A DNA stretch of 33,610 nucleotides from Akkermansiaceae bacterium UBA5688 (GTDB lineage Bacteria; Verrucomicrobiota; Verrucomicrobiia; Verrucomicrobiales; Akkermansiaceae): contig DIHU01000229.1 of NCBI GenBank assembly GCA_002420315.1, positions 1-33,610 of the forward strand, read 5' to 3'. The notes under the pieces were generated by a model that did not search any database, was not told where the DNA came from, and was given only the letters and a program-made list of their open reading frames with translations. Numbering within the stretch: the first letter of the stretch is position 1; every line of letters begins with the position of its first letter. Positions 9,093 through 16,191 of this stretch are shown here, in pieces. The position numbers and the translations under genes were made by a program.

Positions 9093-11165
9093 TCATTCCC
9101 GAAATACCTTAAATAAAGAAAAGGTTCCATCGGCATTTACTGTTCCAAGATGACTACCATCCCGCGAAAAAGAAAGCTGCAGGCATCCATGTTCGTTATC
9201 AATAGTTTGTAGAATTTTGATTCCCTCCGATTCGCGGTCGACCACCCCTACCAAAAGACGAGACGCACCTTTATCACCCAATTTTCCCACCCAAAATTCG
9301 CCACGTGGATCAGTCGCCAGCACGCCCAAACTGTCATCCAAAGTTGCGACTTTTTTGAAGGCATCTCTGGTAAAACTTCCACGAATCGTATCCCGAACAC
9401 CAACGAGACGGTACTCGACCTCCGGATCTTCGGTTTCTATCGCTTCGGCGATAGGGATTACGGCCTTTCCAAACCCTGCAAGCTTTTCACTCGCTTCCTG
9501 CCTCTTCAAAAAACGATCATCAGCTAGCTGCTTGATTAATTCCAAGACCACCTCTTTGTTAATCACTTCTTCTACTCGAATCTCTGGGAGAATTCGGGCT
9601 AACACGTTTTTGGTTTTTGTCGAAATCACGAGAGAACGTCCATCATCAAAATAAGCAATTCCGCCGGGTCGATTATTCGCAAGTTTGAACCCCGCCTGCT
9701 CATCTCCTGCCATTACAGACCATGATCTGATCGAGCGGTCCTTAGAAAGTGTCATCAACAACTCTCCATCCTTTGACAAAGCTAGAGCCACAACATCATC
9801 CGTATGTCCCTCAAAATCTCGAAGCCTCTTACCTCCTTCAATTGCCCACAGTGTTACTCGGTTATTCCCTCCTCCTGCTACTAGGCGTTTTCCATCAGGA
9901 AGAAAAGCCAAACCGTCCACACTACCTTTGTCAGACATTGAGCTGAGTAATTCAAACCGCGAAGTATCAAACACCTTGATCTGGCCGCGCTCAAAACCTA
10001 TCGCGATGAAATCGCTACCGCCCGATAGCGCTATCGACGTCACTTTTTGATTTTCAGTAAACTTCCGATTACGCTCAGGATCTTCGCGATCCAAAACCTG
10101 CCAAGACGATCCCTTGGAAACATAAACCCGTGAGCCGGCTAGACCGACAGCCAAATGTTCATAAATACCATCATCAGAAAAACCCATTTCAGGTTCGAGC
10201 CGATCACCGGTCTCTACGCTATGGACATGTAAAACAGAGTCACCACCTGAAATAATGAATTTGCTATCGTTGGTGAAAGTTATCGGGGTGTGGGGTTTTT
10301 TAACCGTTTTAATCTTTTTAGATATCTCGCCGGTCTCAGGATGGAAAAGGTAAAGATTTCCGTCTTCCGAAGTCGAAGCAATGAGAGAACCATCTGGAGA
10401 CCAAGCCACGACTTCCCCTTCCTCACCCAGCTTCGTCTTCCAAATCTCCTCAAGGGTGGCTGAGTCGAAAACCCCTGTGTAGCCACCATCACAGACCATT
10501 GCGAAACGCTTTTTATCAGGAGAAGTAGCCAAAGTGAAGACGTCTTCAAAAGCAGGCTTATCAGTGAGGGTCTTAAGGCACTCACCTGTTGCGATATTCC
10601 ATTGTTTGATACTCTTATCTTCCGATCCTGTAATGAGAGTTTTACCACCATTCACTATAATTGCGGTGTAGACATCCTTGGTGTGACCAGAAAACGTTCT
10701 TAGCTTCTTTCCCGTAGCGGTTTCCCACAATACGGCCGTGTTCTTGCCATCAGTTCCAATAAAGCTTTTCTCATCAGGAAGAACAGCCAAGCGGTAGGCC
10801 GTTCCGGAGTGAGCATACTTCTGCAAGACCTTTCCAGTCGCTAGTTCAAATCGAAAAACATCATTTGAGCTGCTAGCTGCTAAAAACTCTTTTCCATTTT
10901 TTAAGAATCGAATTCCCCACATGTCGCCGCAGCCCGGCACCGTATATCGGTGCACCAACTTACCCGATTTAATTTCCCAGAGCCGAACGCATTGGTCACG
11001 GGAAGAACTCAGGGCATGGATACCATTGGGATGACAAACAACCTCCGAAACCGAACCAGCGTGCTGGAACGAAGCCACTCCGAATGTCTCCACCTCTTTC
11101 ACAATGACTGCTCCCAGCCAAGAAAAACTAAGGATCGAAATGCCCAGACACACCAACAACCTCAC
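9093..11165 (-). CDS. Exported WD40-repeat protein with HEAT-like insert
   Basis: This 690-residue protein starts at GTG 11165. An in-frame TAA lies four codons upstream, and the nearby ATG at 11167 is out of frame and runs straight into TGA. A signal peptide (about 1-19) precedes repeated WD40 units such as CVRLWEIKSGKLVHRY, AVLWETATGKKLRTFSGH, SIKQWNIATGECLKTL and SIRSWSVMAGDEQAGF, enough for one or two propellers. After the main set, around residues 545-600, comes a helical block with DDRFLKRQEASEKLAGFG, the HEAT-like pattern common in Planctomycetota and Verrucomicrobiota, and then a final WD-like stretch. Such proteins are thought to be scaffolds at the cell surface or periplasm; no catalytic motif is visible. 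It diverges from the PQQ dehydrogenase by about 100 nt and converges on ppc with zero spacing. Function unknown. Confidence 0.88.
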   Translation of the reverse strand: MRLLVCLGISILSFSWLGAVIVKEVETFGVASFQHAGSVSEVVCHPNGIHALSSSRDQCVRLWEIKSGKLVHRYTVPGCGDMWGIRFLKNGKEFLAASSSNDVFRFELATGKVLQKYAHSGTAYRLAVLPDEKSFIGTDGKNTAVLWETATGKKLRTFSGHTKDVYTAIIVNGGKTLITGSEDKSIKQWNIATGECLKTLTDKPAFEDVFTLATSPDKKRFAMVCDGGYTGVFDSATLEEIWKTKLGEEGEVVAWSPDGSLIASTSEDGNLYLFHPETGEISKKIKTVKKPHTPITFTNDSKFIISGGDSVLHVHSVETGDRLEPEMGFSDDGIYEHLAVGLAGSRVYVSKGSSWQVLDREDPERNRKFTENQKVTSIALSGGSDFIAIGFERGQIKVFDTSRFELLSSMSDKGSVDGLAFLPDGKRLVAGGGNNRVTLWAIEGGKRLRDFEGHTDDVVALALSKDGELLMTLSKDRSIRSWSVMAGDEQAGFKLANNRPGGIAYFDDGRSLVISTKTKNVLARILPEIRVEEVINKEVVLELIKQLADDRFLKRQEASEKLAGFGKAVIPIAEAIETEDPEVEYRLVGVRDTIRGSFTRDAFKKVATLDDSLGVLATDPRGEFWVGKLGDKGASRLLVGVVDRESEGIKILQTIDNEHGCLQLSFSRDGSHLGTVNADGTFSLFKVFRE

Positions 11166-11267
11166 ATCGTTTGATTATCGTGAAAAACTTTTTTGGACCA
11201 GCATTGATTGCCAATTCAACTTCCTTGCCAAACTTGCTCTTGAGCTAAATCCCGTTATCTTTCCGGT

Positions 11268-12911
11268 ATGAAGCACTTAGTTTTACTTTTGTTTATTTTA
11301 ACTTCTTCTTTTGCCTCAGCAAAATCCCCCGCAGATGAATACTTTAAAGTCGACACCATCGCTGGAGATTTTGTTGATGCCATGGAAATAGCGGTCACTC
11401 CAGATGGCCACGTATTCGTCATTCAACGCACTGGAGCAGTGAAACTGGTTAATCCGAAAGACGGCGAAGTTAAGGTGATCGCGACAATTCCAGTCGAGGT
11501 AAGAAAAAAAGAATTCGCGCGCGAATGTGGACTCCTAGGAATCACTCTTGATCCGAATTACAGAACGAATAAGTGGGTTTATCTCTACTATTCAGTGCAG
11601 GGAAAACCCGTTCATCATCTTGCTAGATTCACCCTCAAAGGAGGCCGACTTATTGCCGAGAAAACCTTACTAGAAGTTCCGCACGATCGCGAAAACTCAA
11701 CATGCCACGAAGGTGGATCTCTTGCTTTTGGACCCGACGGTTGCCTCTATCTTTCCACTGGAGACAATACCTGCCCATTTCAATCAAATGGCTCCGCTCC
11801 AATCGACGAGGGCAAAAATCGCAAGTGGTATGACGCTCAACGTACTTCCGCTAACACAAATGACCTCCGGGGGAAAATCCTTCGTATCCGCCCCACCAAC
11901 AATGGCGGCTATACCATTCCAAAAGGTAACCTTTTCCCAAAAGGCACCGCCAAGACTCGTCCGGAAATCTACGTCATGGGATGCCGTAACCCCTATCGAA
12001 TTTCAATCGACCAGAAAACGAACTATCTCTACTGGGGAAAGGTGGGACCTGATGCCGGTAACGATTCAAACCGAGGACCACGCGGCTATGATGAAATCAA
12101 TCAAGCTCGCAAAGCCGGAAATTTTGGTTGGCCCTATTTTAGTGCTAACAACAAAGCCTACATCGACTACGACTTCTCAGAAAAAAAGACAGGGAAAAAA
12201 TTTAATTTTGAGAAACCAATCAACACCTCAATCAACAACACTGGACTAACCGAACTCCCTCCAGCTCAGCCGGCCTTCTGGCACTACCCCAGAGCATCTG
12301 CTTGTGCTGGACCAGTGTTTTACTCTGATCTCTTCCCCAAGGGTCAAGGGGGGCTCCCAGAGCAACTTGACGGCTGCCTCATAGCCTACGACTGGACCAC
12401 CACTCGGATTCGGTTAATTAAGCTTGATGACAAAGGAGACATTGAGTGGAACGAACCATGGCTCGGAAAATATCGGTTTGTTCACCCCGGCGACATGGCG
12501 ATGGGCCCCAAAGGTGAGCTCTTCATTCTTGAATACGGATCAGCCTGGTATGACGGCAAGGACGGTAAACTCAAACGAGTGACATACTCTAAAACACCGC
12601 AAGCCATCGCAGTTTCACCCTCCGACCCCCGAATGAAGGGCCTTCCAAAGGATCACCCTGGCACCAAGTTCATTGCCGAGACCACCTGTCTTGCCTGCCA
12701 TAACACTACTCAAAAATCGATCGGACCTACCTACCGCGACGTCGCAGGAAAATATGCCAAAGATCCGAATTCTATCGAGATGTTAGCGAACAAGGTGATA
12801 AAAGGAGGAGTTGGTGTTTGGGGCGAGCAACCCATGCCTCCCCATCCCCAACACAATATTGAAGAGACCCGACAAATGGTTGAAGCCATTCTTAGAGTCC
12901 GAAAAAAATGA
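11268..12911 (+). CDS. Periplasmic PQQ-dependent sugar dehydrogenase with C-terminal cytochrome c domain
   Basis: The 547-residue protein has a signal peptide (MKHLVLLLFILTSSFASA), then a soluble-glucose/aldose-dehydrogenase-type propeller with DGHVFVIQRTGAVKLV, ECGLLGITLDPNY, CHEGGSLAFGPDG, GKILRIRPTNNGGY and MGCRNPYRIS. The C-terminal about 80 residues form a class I cytochrome c: heme site CLACH (Cys474, Cys477, His478), IGPTYRDVAGKY and a probable axial Met523 in QPMPPHP. The expected chemistry is oxidation of a sugar or alcohol with PQQ and transfer of electrons to the fused heme, then to the respiratory chain. PQQ synthesis genes are not in the window. ATG 11268 lacks a clear SD. Its TGA overlaps the ATG of rluA (ATGA), so rluA depends on this message. 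Fold and heme are secure; the substrate is unknown. Confidence 0.9.
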   Translation: MKHLVLLLFILTSSFASAKSPADEYFKVDTIAGDFVDAMEIAVTPDGHVFVIQRTGAVKLVNPKDGEVKVIATIPVEVRKKEFARECGLLGITLDPNYRTNKWVYLYYSVQGKPVHHLARFTLKGGRLIAEKTLLEVPHDRENSTCHEGGSLAFGPDGCLYLSTGDNTCPFQSNGSAPIDEGKNRKWYDAQRTSANTNDLRGKILRIRPTNNGGYTIPKGNLFPKGTAKTRPEIYVMGCRNPYRISIDQKTNYLYWGKVGPDAGNDSNRGPRGYDEINQARKAGNFGWPYFSANNKAYIDYDFSEKKTGKKFNFEKPINTSINNTGLTELPPAQPAFWHYPRASACAGPVFYSDLFPKGQGGLPEQLDGCLIAYDWTTTRIRLIKLDDKGDIEWNEPWLGKYRFVHPGDMAMGPKGELFILEYGSAWYDGKDGKLKRVTYSKTPQAIAVSPSDPRMKGLPKDHPGTKFIAETTCLACHNTTQKSIGPTYRDVAGKYAKDPNSIEMLANKVIKGGVGVWGEQPMPPHPQHNIEETRQMVEAILRVRKK

Positions 12912-13543
12912 CCATTATTTATCAGGACCAGCACATCGTGGTGGTCGATAAGCCCAGCGGATTTCTCTCAGTTCCTGGACGAGGGATTGAGAAAATAGAT
13001 TCGGTTGCGCACCGAATTAGCACAATTATTCCCGGATGTATTGATCAACCCGCAGTCCATCGACTTGACATGGACACCTCGGGATTACTTGTTCTGGCTC
13101 TCACTAAAGAAGCTCATCGAAATCTCTCGAAACAATTTCAGGATAGACTCCCTGAAAAAGAGTACGCTGCCCTCCTAGAGGGGACACTCTCTGAAGAACT
13201 TGGAAACAGGGGGACAATCACCCTTCCATTCCGGCTTGATGTAGAGAATCGCCCTTACCAAATCCATGATGAAATTCACGGGAAAATGGGGACTTCTCAC
13301 TGGCGCCGTATCTCTGTTGAAAATGGAATAACGCGAATACATTTCCAGCCGATCACGGGCAGAACCCACCAACTTCGAATACACTCGGCCCATCCGAAAG
13401 GCCTTGGGCTTCCAATTCTTGACGATCCTCTTTACGGCAACGGCCAAGACCCCGGAAAAATGAAGCTCCACGCTACTAAGCTCTCGATTGACCACCCAGA
13501 CACGGGCGAGCGACTCACCTTCACTTCACCCGCTCCATTTTAA
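12908..13543 (+). CDS. rluA: RluA-family rRNA/tRNA pseudouridine synthase
   Basis: The 211-residue enzyme isomerises uridine to pseudouridine in RNA. It has the family motif HRLDMDTSGLLVLA with catalytic Asp54, an N-terminal QDQHIVVVDKPSGFLSVPGR that closely follows E. coli RluA, and PITGRTHQLRIH near the end. Like RluA (219 residues) it lacks the N-terminal S4 domain of RluC/RluD, so the dual 23S U746/tRNA U32 specificity is plausible, though other short family members exist. The ATG overlaps the stop of the PQQ dehydrogenase by 4 nt. It converges on trkA over a 78-nt gap with no convincing terminator. Position as second gene behind an exported oxidoreductase is unexpected for an RNA-modification enzyme. 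Confidence 0.85.
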   Translation: MTIIYQDQHIVVVDKPSGFLSVPGRGIEKIDSVAHRISTIIPGCIDQPAVHRLDMDTSGLLVLALTKEAHRNLSKQFQDRLPEKEYAALLEGTLSEELGNRGTITLPFRLDVENRPYQIHDEIHGKMGTSHWRRISVENGITRIHFQPITGRTHQLRIHSAHPKGLGLPILDDPLYGNGQDPGKMKLHATKLSIDHPDTGERLTFTSPAPF

Positions 13544-13621
13544 ATCGATGACCCAGCCCATTCAGGAACTGTTTGTAACAAATCACTGATATTTTCTTTC
13601 GAGCCCGTATTACCTTGTGCC

Positions 13622-14968
13622 TTAGTGAACCAGCTTAAGAAATTTTCTCTCCGCCTTGTTCGCAACCATCGCAAAGATTTGATCACCAGCCTCAAGTGTG
13701 GCATCGGCCCCAGGAACAATAGCCTGTAAGCCTTTAAGTAACCCAACCAAGACGCAGCCATCGGGCCACTTAAGATCTGCCACTGTTTTCCCATCTGCCT
13801 TTGACCCTTCTGCAACATGGGTCTGGAGAACGATACCCTTCCCAAGTTTACGCACAACATGGAACTTTTCCGTCGTGACATAACGCGAAATCTCCTTTCT
13901 CGAAGCCTCTCGCGGACTCACCGCTGCGACAACCCCAAAGTGTCGTCCAGAAAAGCTAATTGCTTTCGCGTAGTCAGCGCGGTGGATCAAGGTCAGACAG
14001 TTCTTAGCTCCAAGATTATGAGCCTGTAAACAGGTCATTACATTATCCTCATCACTGCCACTGGTCGCTACGAAAAAATCAGCTTCCCCAACCTGTTCTT
14101 CCTCTAACTCTGCGACCGATGTCGCATCTGCATTGATCACGGTCGTGCTTGAGAGACGGTCGGTAAGCTCCCGAGCAATTTCAGGATCACGCTCAAAAAT
14201 ACGGACCCGGCAATTCCAACTTTCCAACATCTGAGCAAGTGAAAATCCATATTCCCCTCCTCCAAAAATAACGACCCTAGGTCCATCCTTAAGGTGGATT
14301 TCTTCCTGTAACCGCCCAACAAGCTGGCGCAATTTGTGAGGTGCTCCGAACACCGTCACAATATCCCCTCCCTCCAAAACGGTATCGGCATTGGCAACTT
14401 CATGGGAATTATCCCGACTCACCAATGCGACTCTCGTATTCGTAGGGAACTTGAGCGACTTCAGTGGCTCACCAATGACCTCGCTCTTGGAGCTTACTCG
14501 AACTTGCTGTAACTCAATTCGTCCGCGCGCAATCTCTTCGACTACTAATGAATCAGGGTTTCGAATAAATTTGGCTAACTCAATCGCAGCCAACCTCTCG
14601 GAACTGAAAATATGATCAATCCCAAAGTGGCCCCGAAAATCAAACAGCCACTCCTCGCGCTGCAAGCCCGGATGCACTCGACTGATTACGCGATCTACCC
14701 CCATAGACTTAACCATCGAAGCGCACATTAAATTCACCGAGTTCTCACTCGCAAGCGCAAGGAATAATTCGCAATCACCAATATTTGCCTCGGCAAGAGT
14801 ATTCACACTGGAACCATCTCCAACGACAACCTTCCCTTCGATTTCACTTTGAAGCTCGGAAGCCTTCAACGCATCGCTCTCGATTACCGAAACCGTATGC
14901 TCCTGGCGGGATAATTCTATGGCAAGGTGACGGCCAATTTCCCCGGCTCCAACGATTATAATATTCAT
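13622..14968 (-). CDS. trkA: Trk system potassium uptake regulatory subunit TrkA
   Basis: The 448-residue cytoplasmic protein has two RCK (Rossmann plus RCK_C) halves. The first opens with MNIIIVGAGEIGRHLAIEL, a GxGxxG nucleotide site with acidic ESD after the second strand. The second repeats it as VVIFGGGEYGFSLAQML with FERD, near residue 230. Between and after lie RCK_C segments (for example SEVIGEPLKSLKFPTNTRVA and DGKTVADLKWPDGCVLVG). TrkA binds NAD(H) or ATP and gates the membrane channel subunit TrkH/TrkG, which is not in this window. It begins 10 nt after the phoH stop on the same strand, so the two are probably cotranscribed. Full family length; start ATG 14968 has no obvious SD. Confidence 0.95.
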   Translation of the reverse strand: MNIIIVGAGEIGRHLAIELSRQEHTVSVIESDALKASELQSEIEGKVVVGDGSSVNTLAEANIGDCELFLALASENSVNLMCASMVKSMGVDRVISRVHPGLQREEWLFDFRGHFGIDHIFSSERLAAIELAKFIRNPDSLVVEEIARGRIELQQVRVSSKSEVIGEPLKSLKFPTNTRVALVSRDNSHEVANADTVLEGGDIVTVFGAPHKLRQLVGRLQEEIHLKDGPRVVIFGGGEYGFSLAQMLESWNCRVRIFERDPEIARELTDRLSSTTVINADATSVAELEEEQVGEADFFVATSGSDEDNVMTCLQAHNLGAKNCLTLIHRADYAKAISFSGRHFGVVAAVSPREASRKEISRYVTTEKFHVVRKLGKGIVLQTHVAEGSKADGKTVADLKWPDGCVLVGLLKGLQAIVPGADATLEAGDQIFAMVANKAERKFLKLVH

Positions 14969-14978
14969 GGATCAGTAA

Positions 14979-15935
14979 TTATGAACGGAAGTTTTTGTAT
15001 GCTGAAATAATCCTTCCAACGACAGGGTGACGGACAACATCGCTCGTGTCGAAGTGATTAAATGCTACGCCATCCACCTCCTTGAGAGCTTTCTCCGCTT
15101 CCAGTAGACCCGAAATCTCGTGATCTTTCAAATCAATCTGAGAAGAATCACCAGTGATGATACATCGTGAACCTTCCCCCAGTCGAGTTAGTGCCATAAA
15201 CATTTGCTCCCGCGTTGTATTCTGCGCCTCATCAAGAATAACAAAAGACCGCGACAAGGTTCGGCCACGCATATAAGCCAGTGGAGCAATCTCGATACTA
15301 CCATCCTCCAAACGCTTTGCGCCTTCCTCAAAGCCCAACATATCATCGATAGCATCGTAAAGTGGTCGTAAATAAGGAGCGACCTTATCTCGCATATCCC
15401 CCGGCAAAAAACCAAGTGCCTCCCCGGCCTCTACTGCTGGGCGAGTTAAAATTAAACGACTAATTTCCTTTTTCCTAAGAAGATCAAGCGCCATTGCCAC
15501 CGCGAGATACGTCTTCCCCGTTCCAGCAGGCCCTAGTCCAAAAACGACTTCATTGGCAACCATCGCATTTAAATATGCCAACTGATTCGGACTGCGAGCC
15601 GCTACTGGCTTGCAACCGCGGGCGCCTACAAGTTGCAATCTTGCCAACGCTGAAATCCCTTTATCACCCCGCTTTACCAAATCAACCGCCGTTCTAAAAC
15701 CCCTCGACGTCACTTCCCCACCATTTCTCCTCGCTTCCTCCAAATCAGCAAAAATCTCTTTTACCAGAGAACACCCTTCTTTTGGGCCACGAACTTCCAT
15801 CCATCCATCCCGGGTAACCAAGCGGACTTTTGCCGTTTCTTCAAGATACCTAAGCTCTTTTTCCTCGTGTCCAAAAAGCGACTGCAAAAAATGCGCACTT
15901 TCATATTCGAGTTTGATCTGGTGTTCCTCCGTCAC
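14979..15935 (-). CDS. phoH: PhoH family ATPase
   Basis: The 318-residue cytoplasmic P-loop protein matches the PhoH/YbeZ group. Residues 1-100 are a KH-like N-terminal region. The ATPase core has Walker A GPAGTGKT (135-142), Walker B FVILDEAQNTT (about 232-242) and the sensor-like stretch CIITGDSSQIDL. PhoH-type proteins are linked to RNA processing and ribosome maturation and often sit next to ybeY; here ybeY is absent and trkA follows. Start is GTG 15935: an in-frame TAA lies eight codons upstream and the next internal Met is about residue 46, too far in. It faces thiC divergently; the 256-nt gap contains the thiC riboswitch and must also hold the phoH promoter, which I could not place. 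Confidence 0.93.
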   Translation of the reverse strand: MTEEHQIKLEYESAHFLQSLFGHEEKELRYLEETAKVRLVTRDGWMEVRGPKEGCSLVKEIFADLEEARRNGGEVTSRGFRTAVDLVKRGDKGISALARLQLVGARGCKPVAARSPNQLAYLNAMVANEVVFGLGPAGTGKTYLAVAMALDLLRKKEISRLILTRPAVEAGEALGFLPGDMRDKVAPYLRPLYDAIDDMLGFEEGAKRLEDGSIEIAPLAYMRGRTLSRSFVILDEAQNTTREQMFMALTRLGEGSRCIITGDSSQIDLKDHEISGLLEAEKALKEVDGVAFNHFDTSDVVRHPVVGRIISAYKNFRS

Positions 15936-16031
15936 GGGACAGGAACTAACGCAGACTTAGCCACCCCGCAATGTTCAAAACCCGGTCTTCTTGACAAGTG
16001 AGCTACTCGCCTTCAATCTTTCGCGCACCAA

Positions 16032-16104
16032 GACAGGGGTGTTTCTTCGTCAAGTCGGAGATCCTGAGATCATACCCTCACTACCGTATTAACCATCGGG
16101 AGTC
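16032..16104 (+). promoter_or_regulatory. TPP riboswitch aptamer (THI element) of thiC, with shortened P4/P5
   Basis: The order of conserved TPP elements is visible: P1 arms GAC (16032-16034) and GTC (16102-16104); GGGGTG (16036-16041); a P3 hairpin TCTTCG/CGGAGA with loop TCAAGT; the pyrimidine-binding CTGAGA (16064-16069); then ATACCC (16072-16077), which closes P2 against GGGGTG; and a final CGGGA before the 3' P1 arm. The pyrophosphate half (P4/P5) is about 7 nt shorter than in E. coli thiM, with TATTAACC where TAATGCC is usual. Its place 88 nt upstream of thiC fits the known role: TPP binding turns the gene off. Confidence 0.88.
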
Positions 16105-16123
16105 AGACCAAAATCTTTCTCAC

Positions 16124-16165
16124 GCCTGTCGCGCCTCAAATCCAGAGCCGACAGGCTTTTACTTT
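16124..16165 (+). terminator. Rho-independent terminator, expression platform of the thiC riboswitch
   Basis: A perfect 8-bp stem, GCCTGTCG (16124-16131) with CGACAGGC (16149-16156), encloses a 17-nt loop and is followed by TTTTACTTT. It lies between the aptamer and thiC. Bases 16121-16130 can instead pair with 16032-16041 of the aptamer (9 of 10 positions), giving an antiterminator when TPP is absent. Confidence 0.82.
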
Positions 16166-16191
16166 CCTTCCAATTCAAAACCTCCACAACT

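Noticed and set aside
11165..11169. ATG at 11167 as WD40 gene start
   Set aside because: It is immediately followed by TGA in its own frame; the WD40 frame starts at the GTG two bases away.
13544..13621. Terminator between rluA and trkA
   Set aside because: TTTGT-a-ACAAA has no room for a loop, and the surrounding pairs are too few.
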